Below are positions 23,998 to 33,918 of a stretch of DNA of 64,000 nt, in pieces. Source of the stretch: Flavobacterium sp. SUN046 (GTDB lineage: Bacteria; Bacteroidota; Bacteroidia; Flavobacteriales; Flavobacteriaceae); assembly GCF_028867965.1 (NCBI RefSeq), contig NZ_JAPQNT010000007.1, positions 143,022 to 207,021 of the forward strand, written 5' to 3'. The number at the start of each line of letters is the position of its first letter. Position 1 is the stretch's first letter. The notes under the pieces were generated by a model. That model was not told where the DNA came from. It saw only the letters and a list, made by a program, of their open reading frames with translations, and did not search any database. Both the position numbers and the translations under genes were made by a program.

Positions 23998-26217
23998 TTA
24001 ATTTTTATAAACTCGAGATACTTTTTCAATTCCGTCTATTTTTTTAATGTTGTCCATTAATTTTTTTAAAATGGTATTATTCTGAACTACAACAGTAACT
24101 TGGCCGTTAAAAATTCCAGCATCACCACTCAATGAAATACTTTGTATATTGACATGCATTTGATTGGAAATAACTTTGGTAAGTTCGTTTGTTAATCCTA
24201 AAGTATCCATTCCAGTAATTTTTAAAATGGCTTTAAATTCTTGTTGCGATGAATCAATCCATTTGGCTTGCATTATTCTGTAGGCATAATTAGATTGTAG
24301 TGAAATGGCATTCGGACAGTCTTTTTTATGCACTTTTATGCCTTCACTTATTGTTACAAAACCAAAAACTTCGTCACCTGGAATTGGGTTACAACAAGTT
24401 GAAAGTTTGTAGTCTAATCTATCTTGTTCTTTTCCAAAAACTAATAAATCATAATTACTCGATAATTCTTGTTTATTAATTTCATCTGGATGCGAACTTG
24501 GCGCACGCTTGATTTTATTTTTAAAAAAATTAATTAGCGTATTGCTTTTTTGAGCTGCATAATCTTTTAATTGCTGGTTTTCAATTGAACCAATTCCAAC
24601 GCGGTAAAATAAATCTAAACTTGTTTTTAATTTGAAAAAATTCACCAGTTCGTTGACTACAGTTTCATTTATTGTAATTTTTAAATGTTTTAATTTGCGT
24701 GTCAACAATTCTTTTCCTTCTTCGGCAATTTTCTTAGTGTCTTCGTTTAGAACGTTTCTTATTTTATTTTTAGCTCTTGAAGTTGTAACATAATCTAACC
24801 AATGTGCAGTTGGCTTTTGATTCTGAGACGTAATAATTTCAATTTGATCACCACTTTTAAGTTCGTGATTGAGTTGAACTAATTTTCCGTTTACACGAGT
24901 TCCACGAGTTTTAATTCCAATTTCAGAATGAATACTAAATGCAAAATCTAATGAAGTTGCACCTTTAGGTAACGACTTGATTTCTCCTTTGGGTGTGAAT
25001 ACAAAAATCTCTTTGGCATACAAATTCATTTTGAAATCTTCCACAAAATCTACTGCATTAGATTCAGAGTTTTCTAATGCTTCTTTCAGTAAATTTAACC
25101 AAACATCCAATCCGTTTTCTTCCGTAGCGCCTTGTTTGTATTTGTAATGTGCTGCATATCCTTTTTCTGCAATTTCATCCATTCGTTCACTACGAACTTG
25201 AATTTCTACCCAACGGCCTTTCGGACCCATTACAGTAATATGCAAAGCTTCGTAACCAGTTGATTTTGGCGATGAAATCCAATCGCGCAAACGGCTCGGG
25301 CTCGGACGATAATGATCGGTTACAATGGAATATATTTTCCAAGCTAAGAATTTTTCATCATGTTGGTTGGATTTATAGATAATTCGAAGTGCAAATTTGT
25401 CATAAACTTCATCAAAACTTACATTTTGTGCCAACATTTTTCTTCGAATCGAATAAATTGATTTAGGACGACCTTTAATCACATAATCAACACTTTCTTC
25501 ATTCAAGGATTTTTTTAAAACATCAGAAACCAATTTAATATATTCGTCTTGCTCTTCTTTAGTTTCTTTTATTTTACCAACAATGTCATTGTAAACATTT
25601 GGTTCAGTATATTTTAATCCTAAATCTTCTAATTTAGTTTTGATGTTGTACAATCCCAATCTATGGGCGAGTGGTGCATAAATGTATAAAGTTTCAGAAG
25701 CAATTTTTACTTGTTTATAATCGGGCATCGAATCCATAGTTTGCATATTGTGCAATCTATCGGCTATTTTTATTAAAATTACACGAACGTCATCGTTTAA
25801 AGTCAATAGCATTTTACGGAAGTTTTCCGCTTGCATTGAAATGTTCATGTCTTTTTTAACTTGTGATATTTTGGTTAAACCCTCAACAAGTTGCGCAATT
25901 TTAGGATTGAATTGTTTTTCTATATCTTCAATAGTAATTGGAGTATCTTCAACAACATCATGAAGTAATGCTGCTGCAATTCCGGTTGCACCAAGTCCAA
26001 TTTCAGATGCTACAATTTTAGCCACACCAATTGGGTGAAATATGTAAGCTTCACCTGATTTTCGTCTTTGATCTTTATGCGCATCAACAGCTACATCAAA
26101 TGCTTTACGAATGAGTTTTTTATCTTCCGGCGTAAGTGTTTGATAACTAATGCGAAGCAATTCTTTGTATTCGCGTGCTAATGCTTTCTTTTCTTCTTCT
26201 AAATCAATCTCTGTCAT
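23998..26217 (-). CDS. RelA/SpoT-family bifunctional (p)ppGpp synthetase/hydrolase
   Basis: 739 residues with the full long-RSH layout: HD hydrolase domain (about 45-190, with FHPIGVAKI, LLHDVVEDT and KIADRLHNMQT), synthetase domain (about 235-360, with RLRDWISSPKSTGYEALH and EIQVRSERM), TGS domain (VFTPKGEIKSLPKGATSLDFAF), a zinc-finger-like helical region (CCNPIPGDEVFGF) and a C-terminal ACT domain. The intact HD residues and the synthetase motifs support both making and degrading (p)ppGpp in the stringent response. It is upstream of fur on the same strand, with 79 bp between. Confidence 0.96.
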   Translation of the reverse strand: MTEIDLEEEKKALAREYKELLRISYQTLTPEDKKLIRKAFDVAVDAHKDQRRKSGEAYIFHPIGVAKIVASEIGLGATGIAAALLHDVVEDTPITIEDIEKQFNPKIAQLVEGLTKISQVKKDMNISMQAENFRKMLLTLNDDVRVILIKIADRLHNMQTMDSMPDYKQVKIASETLYIYAPLAHRLGLYNIKTKLEDLGLKYTEPNVYNDIVGKIKETKEEQDEYIKLVSDVLKKSLNEESVDYVIKGRPKSIYSIRRKMLAQNVSFDEVYDKFALRIIYKSNQHDEKFLAWKIYSIVTDHYRPSPSRLRDWISSPKSTGYEALHITVMGPKGRWVEIQVRSERMDEIAEKGYAAHYKYKQGATEENGLDVWLNLLKEALENSESNAVDFVEDFKMNLYAKEIFVFTPKGEIKSLPKGATSLDFAFSIHSEIGIKTRGTRVNGKLVQLNHELKSGDQIEIITSQNQKPTAHWLDYVTTSRAKNKIRNVLNEDTKKIAEEGKELLTRKLKHLKITINETVVNELVNFFKLKTSLDLFYRVGIGSIENQQLKDYAAQKSNTLINFFKNKIKRAPSSHPDEINKQELSSNYDLLVFGKEQDRLDYKLSTCCNPIPGDEVFGFVTISEGIKVHKKDCPNAISLQSNYAYRIMQAKWIDSSQQEFKAILKITGMDTLGLTNELTKVISNQMHVNIQSISLSGDAGIFNGQVTVVVQNNTILKKLMDNIKKIDGIEKVSRVYKN

Positions 26218-26272
26218 AGCAAATTCTTCAATTAGCTAAAAATAAGAATAATTATTGAAATCACAATAAAAA

Positions 26273-26312
26273 AATCCAAATTCCTTAAAATATTTTTATC
26301 AGAATTTGGATT
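26273..26312 (-). terminator. Hairpin terminator after the serine hydrolase gene
   Basis: Perfect 11-bp arms (26273-26283 and 26302-26312) with an 18-nt AT-rich loop and a run of T on the minus strand, directly after the serine hydrolase stop and before the RelA/SpoT gene. Confidence 0.75.
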
Positions 26313-26336
26313 GTTATTTAGTAGTGAAAAGGTTTT

Positions 26337-27890
26337 TTATTGTTCAAATTTAGTAAAATCTAAATCTTGAAAATCATAACTAAAATCAGTTAATGGCGAT
26401 ATAGCTTTCATTTTAAAGTGATTGGCATTTCCGTTAGAATCTATTTCAAAAAAAACAAAAGCATCGGCATGGAAACTACGGTTATCCCATTTCACGGCAA
26501 AAGTGTTGTCTTTGTAAAAGAAGAGCGAACCTGTAAGTCGAGGCGAACGCACTGAAGTAAAGCGTAAAGCGCCTTTTCTAAAATTGATAATCACATCACC
26601 AAACCATTTGTCTTTGTATACACCAGCATATTTATCAATGTCAATTTTTGTTCTTGTAACTATATTTTTATCTACGGTTGCCCAAACTTCATCAGTAATT
26701 TTATCGGCGTTTTCTTCTTTTTGCTTTCTTTCAGCACTTAAAGTTTCTACATGATCGGGAAAAGTCAAACCTAAATAACTGTCTTTAATAGTATTTGAAA
26801 TCGAATTAAATGCCGCACCAGATTGTTGATTAGTCAAAACAATAATCCCTAATTTTATATCTGGAAATAATATTGTTTGGGTTACAATTCCGTCTAAACC
26901 ACCTGTGTGAGAAACTTGTAAATGTCCGCTTACATCGGCTAATTGCCATCCCAAACCATAAGTTTTAAAATTACAATTGTAAGGTTTCATTCCTGTAATT
27001 GGTAAGATTGTTTGTGGTGTCCACATGTCTTTTTGAACTTTTTCACTAAATAACTGAAATTGGTTAGTTTCGCCATATTTCCCTTTATTTAATTGTGCGA
27101 TTACCCATTTACTCATATCATTTGTACTCGTGTATATTCCAGCTGCAGCATCAAAAATAGGATTGGTGTATCGTTTTATAATTTCTAATTTTCCATTGGT
27201 TGGAACATGCGGAACAATTGTGTTTGTGGTATCTTTCAATCGATTCCAAGAAGCAGCGCTATTGTTCATTTGCAATGGCTTCATAATTCGAGTTTCAATA
27301 AATTCACACCATGAAATTCCAGAAACTCGTTCAATGACTTCACCTGCAATTACATACAGTAAATTGTCATAATCATATTGTGAACGAAAAGAGGAAACAG
27401 GTTTTAGATATTGTATGTTTTTTATGATGTCTTTTGGAGTAAAATTATGTCCGTCGGGCCAAATCATTAAATCGCCTGCGCCCAAACCTAATCCGCTTCG
27501 GTGTGTTAGTAAATCTCTAATTGTAAATTCATTGGTAACATAATCATTGTACATTTTAAATTCAGGAATGTATTTGGTGACTTTATCATCCCAACTAATT
27601 TTCTTTTCATCCACCAGCATTCCTAAGGCTGCGCTAGTGAAAGCTTTACTATTAGAAGCAATTCCGAAAAGCGTATTACCATCAACTTTTTGTTGCGTAT
27701 TAATGTTTGAAACGCCGTAACCTTTAGAAATAACCACTTTTCCATCTTTAATGATTGCTACTGCAATTCCGGGAACATTAAAAGTTTTCATCGCTCGTGA
27801 AACAACATCATCGAGTTTGGTTTCAGAAATTTGAGCAATCGAAAAAACGGTTGAGAATAAAGTAAGTGCTGTAAAAAGTAATTTTTTCAT
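26337..27890 (-). CDS. Exported serine hydrolase (class C beta-lactamase/DD-peptidase fold)
   Basis: 517 residues. A signal peptide (MKKLLFTALTLFSTVFSIAQ) is followed by a beta-lactamase-like domain (about 25-370) with the nucleophile in SNSKAFT (SxxK), the tyrosine motif YDYDNLLY and a C-terminal HTGGLDG (the KTG equivalent). The last about 120 residues match the DUF3471-type beta-sheet extension common in this group. Likely a periplasmic esterase or peptidase; no specific evidence points to antibiotic resistance. It lies 21 bp downstream of the RNA methyltransferase gene. Confidence 0.88.
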   Translation of the reverse strand: MKKLLFTALTLFSTVFSIAQISETKLDDVVSRAMKTFNVPGIAVAIIKDGKVVISKGYGVSNINTQQKVDGNTLFGIASNSKAFTSAALGMLVDEKKISWDDKVTKYIPEFKMYNDYVTNEFTIRDLLTHRSGLGLGAGDLMIWPDGHNFTPKDIIKNIQYLKPVSSFRSQYDYDNLLYVIAGEVIERVSGISWCEFIETRIMKPLQMNNSAASWNRLKDTTNTIVPHVPTNGKLEIIKRYTNPIFDAAAGIYTSTNDMSKWVIAQLNKGKYGETNQFQLFSEKVQKDMWTPQTILPITGMKPYNCNFKTYGLGWQLADVSGHLQVSHTGGLDGIVTQTILFPDIKLGIIVLTNQQSGAAFNSISNTIKDSYLGLTFPDHVETLSAERKQKEENADKITDEVWATVDKNIVTRTKIDIDKYAGVYKDKWFGDVIINFRKGALRFTSVRSPRLTGSLFFYKDNTFAVKWDNRSFHADAFVFFEIDSNGNANHFKMKAISPLTDFSYDFQDLDFTKFEQ

Positions 27891-27911
27891 TGTGTAGTAT
27901 TAAATTGAAAA

Positions 27912-28700
27912 TTAAAATCCGCGTTGTCTTTTAGCTTCAAATAATAAAATTGCAGAAGCTACAGAAACGTTCATAGAATCAATTTCGCCTTGCATTGGAA
28001 TTATCACGTTTTGGGTAGCATTATCACGCCAAGCTTGAGTTAAGCCAGTCGCTTCAGTACCAACGACTAATGCAGTTGGAGTAGTATAATTTTGTAAGTG
28101 GTAGAAGTTGGAGTTCTGTAATGTAGCACCAAAGATAGCAATATTTTTGTTTTTCAAAAAACTAATTACTTCATCAGTTGTTCCTGTTGCAATTTGATTT
28201 GTAAATAAACAACCAACGCTTGAGCGAACGGTGTTTGGGTTGTATAAATCGGTTTTCGGATTAGCAATTATCACTGCATCAATATTAGCGGCATCGCAAG
28301 TTCTTAAAATTGCACCAATATTTCCTGGTTTTTCTATTGATTCCATTACTAAAATTAATGGATTTTCAGGCAATTTTAACTGAGATAATTCTAAAGATTT
28401 AGTTTTTGCAATAGCCAAAATTCCTTCGGTTGTATCTCGATAAGCTAATTTTTGATAGACTTCTTTGTTAATTTCAATTAGTTCTATCGTTTTTTTTGTT
28501 AGTGTATTTAGTTCAGATTCAGTAACTAATTCTGGCAAGAATAATATGCAGTCAACTTCATAATTTCCTTTTAATGCCAATTCTAATTCACGTTTTCCTT
28601 CAATCAAGAAAGTTCCCGATTGTTTTCGTGCTTTGGCTTTTTCTTGCAATAACACAAGCGATTTTATAAACGGATTTTGAACAGAAGTTATTTGTTTCAA
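27912..28700 (-). CDS. TrmH/SpoU-family RNA 2'-O-methyltransferase
   Basis: 262 residues with an N-terminal substrate-binding domain (about 1-95) and a SPOUT knotted domain. The three SPOUT motifs are clear: ESIEKPGNIGAILRTCDA, VVGTEATGLTQAW and IPMQGEIDSMNVSVASAI. It methylates the ribose of a tRNA or rRNA nucleotide with SAM. The exact target cannot be told from the sequence. The serine hydrolase gene follows 21 bp downstream. Confidence 0.92.
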   Translation of the reverse strand: MKQITSVQNPFIKSLVLLQEKAKARKQSGTFLIEGKRELELALKGNYEVDCILFLPELVTESELNTLTKKTIELIEINKEVYQKLAYRDTTEGILAIAKTKSLELSQLKLPENPLILVMESIEKPGNIGAILRTCDAANIDAVIIANPKTDLYNPNTVRSSVGCLFTNQIATGTTDEVISFLKNKNIAIFGATLQNSNFYHLQNYTTPTALVVGTEATGLTQAWRDNATQNVIIPMQGEIDSMNVSVASAILLFEAKRQRGF

Positions 28701-28819
28701 TTTAAAATGTTTTGTTTTAGAGTGCTAAAATACAGTGTTTTTTCAATTTACAATCTTAAAATTATCATATAATTTAGTTGTTGCTGGCAATTTTGGCATG
28801 AAAACTGATAAACAAAAAT

Positions 28820-29404
28820 ATGAAAAATAATCTTCGACTTAAAAGTTTAATAGCCTTTAGCCTTTTAATTTTTATGATGCCATTTTTACAGACTTGCTCT
28901 GATAAAGCAATACGGAAACACTTGTGTATTCAAGCTGATGAAGTAAATTCTGAGTTTGAAACTAAAATTTCTAAAATTGGCGAAATTGAAAAAAATAAAG
29001 CCATCGTTCAAAGTAAAAAAAGTAAAGAAGAATGTCAAAGCTGTTTAGACAAAACTAAAAAAGAAAATACTTTTAATCTTTATCAACTTGGTTTTGTACA
29101 TTATGATGAATTTGAATCAAGATATTTAACTGATAAAACTTTTTATATCTTTTTAAATTTTACAATAATAATATTGTTGACATTCTCAATGTTAATATTG
29201 TCTTTTAAAAGAAAATTTAAACGGATCATCATAATCAGTTTAATAAGTTTAATACTTCTTATTATTGCAACTATTTCATTGTGCTTGATTGGTGTTATTG
29301 AAAATTTAAATCAAATAAAATATGGATATTACTTCTTCATTGTTAACTCAATATTGATAATAATACAATGTAGATTAGAAAAAACTGACTATAAAAAGTA
29401 TTAG
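28820..29404 (+). CDS. Hypothetical membrane protein with possible lipobox
   Basis: 194 residues, not recognised. The N-terminus has a hydrophobic stretch followed by LQTC, which could be a lipoprotein signal. A polar, Lys/Glu-rich domain follows (about 28-105) with CQSC in the middle. Two or three TM segments occupy the C-terminal half (about 110-130, 135-160 and 165-185). No homologous family comes to mind. It stands alone between the methyltransferase gene and the polysaccharide locus, with no clear promoter box and no terminator. Base composition is very AT-rich. Confidence 0.6.
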   Translation: MKNNLRLKSLIAFSLLIFMMPFLQTCSDKAIRKHLCIQADEVNSEFETKISKIGEIEKNKAIVQSKKSKEECQSCLDKTKKENTFNLYQLGFVHYDEFESRYLTDKTFYIFLNFTIIILLTFSMLILSFKRKFKRIIIISLISLILLIIATISLCLIGVIENLNQIKYGYYFFIVNSILIIIQCRLEKTDYKKY

Positions 29405-29614
29405 CAAGAAAAGTACTAAATCAATATCTATTTCATAATAATTCTACTTTAGCTTAAGATTTACCTTTGCTAAGTTTGACTGTTTATAAAGCCCACGAAA
29501 AATAAAAAATACTAATTAAAGAACTATTTGAATAAAATTGTAATTATAACTATTTTTGAAAACCAGTTTTATAGAAAATAATTGTGTAATTTTCCAAAGT
29601 TTTAAATATTTAAA
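29405..29614. other. Intergenic region before the polysaccharide locus
   Basis: 210 bp of AT-rich sequence. A TACCTTTG element (29462-29469) is the only promoter-like match and lies about 145 bp upstream of the first gene. No RNA gene, repeat or open frame is seen. Confidence 0.4.
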
Positions 29615-30592
29615 GTGAAACAATTTCAAGTACGACTTTACACTCCGCAAGATTTTGAGATTTGGAATGCTTTTGTAAGTGTTGCCAAAAATGCTACTTT
29701 TTTATTCCATCGTGATTTTATGAGTTATCATTCTGATCGATTTCAGGATTACTCTTTATTAGTTTTTGATGATGAAAAATTGGTTGCCATTGTACCAGCA
29801 AATAAAGTTGAAAATGTTGTTTATTCACATCAAGGTTTAACTTATGGCGGATTGGTTTTAGAAGAAAAAGCCAAACTTAACAATGTGATTTTAATGTTTA
29901 AAAGTATTTTAAATTTTTTGAATGAAAATGCTGTAAATCGTTTGATAATTAAAACAATTCCGAGTTTTTATTGTACCAATTTTTCTGATGAATTAGAATA
30001 TTGTATGTTTTTAACTCAAGCTAAATTGACTAGAAGCGATTCTTTATCTGTAATTGATTTAACCAAGCCTTATTTTGTATTAAAAACTAGAAAAGAAAGC
30101 ATCAATCGCGGAAAAAAGAATGGTTTAATCATTAAAGAAGAAACTAATTTTGACTTGTTTTGGAACGAAATATTGATTCCGAATTTAGATAATAAACACC
30201 AAGTTAGTCCGGTTCATTCGGCTGCAGAAATGACTTTATTGCAAAGTCGATTTCCGAAAAATATTCGTCATTTTAACGTATACAATAATGATAAAATTGT
30301 TGCTGGAACAACTGTTTTTGTAAACAATCATGTGGCACATCCACAATATATTTCGGGTAATGCTCAAAAAAATGAATTGGGAAGTTTAGATTTTTTATAC
30401 CATTATTTAATTACAGACATTTTCAAAGACAAAGCAATTTTCGATTTTAATAATTCCAATGAAGATTTCGGAACAAAAATAAATCAAGGATTACTGTTTT
30501 GGAAAGAAAGTTTTGGAGCCAAAACAGTAGTTCAAAATTTTTATGAAGTTGAGACAAAAAATAGTAAACTTTTAGAATCGGTTTTGATATGA
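29615..30592 (+). CDS. FemAB/GNAT-like acyltransferase in amino-sugar locus
   Basis: 325 residues with a GTG start. The fold looks like a FemAB-type double GNAT domain: an N-terminal half with [13 protein letters not shown] and QGLTYGGLV, and a C-terminal half with [18 protein letters not shown] and [11 protein letters not shown]. Its stop overlaps the start of the FdtB-like aminotransferase gene by 4 bp (ATGA), so they are translationally coupled. The context suggests N-acylation of the 3-amino-3,6-dideoxyhexose made by the FdtA/FdtB-type enzymes. That role is inferred; it is not the hexapeptide-repeat FdtC family. Confidence 0.78.
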   Translation: MKQFQVRLYTPQDFEIWNAFVSVAKNATFLFHRDFMSYHSDRFQDYSLLVFDDEKLVAIVPANKVENVVYSHQGLTYGGLVLEEKAKLNNVILMFKSILNFLNENAVNRLIIKTIPSFYCTNFSDELEYCMFLTQAKLTRSDSLSVIDLTKPYFVLKTRKESINRGKKNGLIIKEETNFDLFWNEILIPNLDNKHQVSPVHSAAEMTLLQSRFPKNIRHFNVYNNDKIVAGTTVFVNNHVAHPQYISGNAQKNELGSLDFLYHYLITDIFKDKAIFDFNNSNEDFGTKINQGLLFWKESFGAKTVVQNFYEVETKNSKLLESVLI

Positions 30593-31668
30593 TTAAATTC
30601 CTCGATTTACAAAAAATAAATAGTGCTTATCAGGAACAATTTCAAGAAAAAATGAAATTGATTTTAGATAAAGGATGGTTTATTTTGGGCGATGAAGTGA
30701 AAACATTTGAAGCCAATTTCGCCAATTTTTGTGGTGCAAAACATTGTATCGGAGTTGGAAATGGTTTAGATGCTTTAGTTTTAATTTTAAAAGGATATAT
30801 TTTACAAGGAAATTTGCAAAAAGGAGATGAAGTTATTGTTCCTGCAAATACTTATATTGCTACAATTTTAGCAATTTTACAAGCTGATTTGGTGCCAGTA
30901 TTAGTGGAACCTTTGATAGAAACTTACAATATAAATCCAAATTTAATTGAATCGAAAATAACAACCAAAACCAAAGCAATTTTATTAGTTCATTTGTACG
31001 GTCAATTAGCTGATATGGATGCTGTTATCGAAATTGGTTATAAACATAATTTACTAATTATTGAAGATGCAGCTCAAGCTCATGGCTTAAAATTTAAAGG
31101 AAGTCATACAAGAGCTTTTAGTTTTTATCCTGGGAAAAATTTGGGTGCACTTGGCGATGCAGGTGCAATTACTACTAATGATGATGCGCTTGCTAAAACT
31201 CTTTTTTCGTTACGTAATTACGGTTCTGAGAAAAAATACTACAATGAATTTATCGGTTTTAATTCTCGTTTAGACGAACTTCAAGCCGCTTTTTTAAATG
31301 TAAAATTACCTAATTTAGATTCTGATAATAATTCCAGAAGAGCTATTGCTAAACGTTATTTAGCAGAAACTAATAATTCTAAAATTGTACTTCCAACGGT
31401 TAAAATAATAGATAATCATGTGTTTCATTTGTTTGTGATACGAACTAAAAACCGAAATCAATTGCAAGATTATCTATTACAAAACGGAATTGAAACTGTG
31501 ATTCATTATCCAATTCCGCCGCACAAGCAAGAAGCATTATCTTCATGGAATTCGCTTTCATTTCCAATAACAGAAAAAAGCCATAAAGAAGTTTTAAGTT
31601 TGCCAATAAGCCCAATCATGACTGATGATGAAGTTAGTTTTGTGATCGAAATTTTAAACAAATATTAA
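30589..31668 (+). CDS. DegT/DnrJ/EryC1/StrS sugar aminotransferase (FdtB-like)
   Basis: 359 residues, complete. PLP enzyme features: [38 protein letters not shown] and the Schiff-base Lys in [16 protein letters not shown]. It transfers an amino group onto a nucleotide-activated keto-sugar. The presence of a FdtA-type 3,4-ketoisomerase gene at 35172 points to a dTDP-3-oxo-6-deoxyhexose substrate and a 3-amino-3,6-dideoxyhexose product. It overlaps the upstream acyltransferase gene by 4 bp and touches the flippase gene downstream. Confidence 0.9.
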   Translation: MIKFLDLQKINSAYQEQFQEKMKLILDKGWFILGDEVKTFEANFANFCGAKHCIGVGNGLDALVLILKGYILQGNLQKGDEVIVPANTYIATILAILQADLVPVLVEPLIETYNINPNLIESKITTKTKAILLVHLYGQLADMDAVIEIGYKHNLLIIEDAAQAHGLKFKGSHTRAFSFYPGKNLGALGDAGAITTNDDALAKTLFSLRNYGSEKKYYNEFIGFNSRLDELQAAFLNVKLPNLDSDNNSRRAIAKRYLAETNNSKIVLPTVKIIDNHVFHLFVIRTKNRNQLQDYLLQNGIETVIHYPIPPHKQEALSSWNSLSFPITEKSHKEVLSLPISPIMTDDEVSFVIEILNKY

Positions 31669-32964
31669 TTGAGTTTTATCAAAGAAATACTATCCAAACC
31701 ATTATTCAAAGCCACTTCTTTGAACGGAATTAGTATTTTACTCAAAATTTGTATCGGATTTATCACTTCTAAATTCATAGCTGTTTTTGTTGGACCAAGT
31801 GGAATGGCATTAGTCGGAAACTTGCGGAATTTTCTGAGTTCAACTGAAGCAATTTCAACTTTGGGATTTGAAAATGGAGTTGTAAAATATGTTGCGGAGA
31901 AAAAAGACAATAGCGAAGGACTTCAAAAAATTATTTCCACAGTTTTTGTAACGATTGCTTTATTGAGTTGCTTTTTAGGTGTTGTTTTATTCTTATTTTC
32001 TTATAATTTTAATTGTTCGGTTTTTGGAATTAATTATCACTATAATTTTGTTTTTAAAGCATTAGCATTAGCCTTGCCTTGGTACGTTGGAAATATTTTT
32101 TTGACAGCTATAATTAACGGCTTAGGAAATTATAAAAAAGTGATTTACATCAATGCAATTGGCAGTTGTATAGGTTTATTTATTACCGTTTTTTTAATTT
32201 GGAAATTTCAAATTAACGGTGCTTTTTTAGCAGTAATTTTAACACCAACAGTACTGTTTGCTGTTTCTTTCGGAATGATTAATAGTGAAATAAGAATTCT
32301 AAATCATATTTCATGGAATTCATTTGATTTTTCGATTCTAAAAAAATTATCTTCATTTTCTTTAATGGTATTGGTTTCATCTGTTTTTGGACCAATGGTA
32401 TTTTTAGCAATTAGAAACACTATAATCGAAGATATTGGAGTAGAACAAGCCGGTTTTTGGGAAGCAATTACAAGAATTTCATCGTATTATATGTTATTTG
32501 TTACAACTATTTTGATGATTTATTTTTTGCCAAAATTAGCGGCTTCTAAGGATAATTTAGAAACTAAAAGTATCTTTTTTAGTTATTATAAAGGTATAAT
32601 TCCAGTTTTTTTATTGGGTTTGATTAGCATTTATTTTTTAAAGAAATTTATAATAAATATTTTATTCACAGCTGCTTTTCAGCCGCTTTCTCAATTGTTT
32701 TTATGGCAATTAATTGGTGATTTTCTAAAAGCACTAGCTCTTATTCTAGGAATAAACTTCTATGCTAAAAATTTGACCAAAGCTTTTATTGTTACCGAAT
32801 TAGTCTCACTTATGATTTTGTATTTTTCAAGTTTATTTTTTCTTGCTAAATATGGAATTGAAGGTGTGGTAATTGCTCATGCGTTTACTTATGCCGTTTA
32901 TTTACTTGTTTTAAGTATTTATTTTAGAAAAAGTTTATTTGTTAAAACTAATGAAAAAGCTTAG
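31669..32964 (+). CDS. O-antigen/polysaccharide flippase (Wzx-type)
   Basis: A 431-residue integral membrane protein with about 12 TM helices of the MATE/MVF-type polysaccharide transporter superfamily. The N-terminal region TSLNGISILLKICIGF and FVGPSGMALVGNLRNF are typical of O-antigen translocases. It starts with TTG immediately after the aminotransferase stop (0 bp apart); no good in-frame ATG is nearby. It would move undecaprenyl-linked oligosaccharide units across the inner membrane. The SGNH gene downstream overlaps its end. Confidence 0.88.
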   Translation: MSFIKEILSKPLFKATSLNGISILLKICIGFITSKFIAVFVGPSGMALVGNLRNFLSSTEAISTLGFENGVVKYVAEKKDNSEGLQKIISTVFVTIALLSCFLGVVLFLFSYNFNCSVFGINYHYNFVFKALALALPWYVGNIFLTAIINGLGNYKKVIYINAIGSCIGLFITVFLIWKFQINGAFLAVILTPTVLFAVSFGMINSEIRILNHISWNSFDFSILKKLSSFSLMVLVSSVFGPMVFLAIRNTIIEDIGVEQAGFWEAITRISSYYMLFVTTILMIYFLPKLAASKDNLETKSIFFSYYKGIIPVFLLGLISIYFLKKFIINILFTAAFQPLSQLFLWQLIGDFLKALALILGINFYAKNLTKAFIVTELVSLMILYFSSLFFLAKYGIEGVVIAHAFTYAVYLLVLSIYFRKSLFVKTNEKA

Positions 32965-33871
32965 CTATAAATTGATACTGTTTTTATTACCAATTATGAT
33001 TTTTATTGGTTTTATAGAATACTTTTATCGAATTATGCCAAATAATTATTCTGTTAAAAATAGTAATATAATTCGGCAACACTCTAAAATTGAAACGCTA
33101 TTATTAGGTGATTCACATTGTTTTTATGGATTAAATCCTTACTATTTCAAGAAGAAAACATTTAATTTATCTAATGTAAGTCAAACACTTTATTTTGATC
33201 AGTTATTATTTGAAAAGTATTATAATGATTTACCAAATTTACATTATTTAGTTTTGTGTATCGAATATACTAACTTAAGTCAAAAAGACAATACACAAGA
33301 GGATATTTGGCGTAAATATTACTATCAAAACTATATGAATTTAAAGGTTTCATTAATTCATTGGTATGATTTTAGCCAATATTTATTATGTACAACTCAA
33401 AGACCTGCACAAACATTTTACTTAATAAATACATACATCAAAAAAGGTTTTGTTAATGATTGTGATTCGAATGGTTGGGCTACTAATTACAAGAAGATTG
33501 ATAGAATTGAACCAAAATTTGTAGCCAAAGCAAGAGCGTTGCAGCAGGAAGATGGTTCTATTGATTTTAAATTAAATTCAGAGAGAATTAATTATATAAT
33601 AAATTCTTGTAAGTCTAAACGAATAAAAATAATTATCGTTTCAATGCCTCAAACACATTTATATACAAGTTATTTGAACAAGAAAAAACTTAATTTAATT
33701 TTTAAAACATGTCAAAATTTTCAAAATCAAAATTTAAACGAAGTATATTATTTGAATTTATTTAATGATAATCGTTTTAAAGAAGAAGATTTTTATGATT
33801 CTGATCATTTAAATGAATTTGGAGCCAAAAAATGTTCTAAAATAGTGGATAGTTTCATTAATGAGTTATGA
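32951..33871 (+). CDS. Membrane-anchored SGNH/GDSL-like protein
   Basis: 306 residues from ATG 32951, which overlaps the flippase end by 14 bp; an in-frame TTG at 32939 would add four residues. One TM helix lies at about 7-27. The SGNH block I is LLLGDSH (candidate Ser55), and a C-terminal YDSDHLNEFG gives the Asp and His of block V. The conserved Gly and Asn blocks between them are not clear. The place in the locus suggests a polysaccharide-modifying esterase or acyltransferase. The function is inferred only. Confidence 0.7.
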   Translation: MKKLSYKLILFLLPIMIFIGFIEYFYRIMPNNYSVKNSNIIRQHSKIETLLLGDSHCFYGLNPYYFKKKTFNLSNVSQTLYFDQLLFEKYYNDLPNLHYLVLCIEYTNLSQKDNTQEDIWRKYYYQNYMNLKVSLIHWYDFSQYLLCTTQRPAQTFYLINTYIKKGFVNDCDSNGWATNYKKIDRIEPKFVAKARALQQEDGSIDFKLNSERINYIINSCKSKRIKIIIVSMPQTHLYTSYLNKKKLNLIFKTCQNFQNQNLNEVYYLNLFNDNRFKEEDFYDSDHLNEFGAKKCSKIVDSFINEL

Positions 33872-33918
33872 TTTTTATCAAAAAAACAACTAATAGTATT
33901 TCCTTTAAATAAAATACT

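Noticed and set aside
26337..27890. Serine hydrolase as an antibiotic-resistance beta-lactamase
   Set aside because: The SxxK fold is shared by many esterases and peptidases, and the C-terminal extension is unlike AmpC.
28770..28785. ATTATCATATAATT near the methyltransferase gene as a fourth Fnr-like site
   Set aside because: Only one half-site matches and there is no -7 element at the 29.5-bp spacing.
29462..29469. TACCTTTG as promoter of the polysaccharide locus
   Set aside because: It matches the -7 consensus but lies about 145 bp from the first start and lacks a -33 box; kept only as a note in the intergenic entry.
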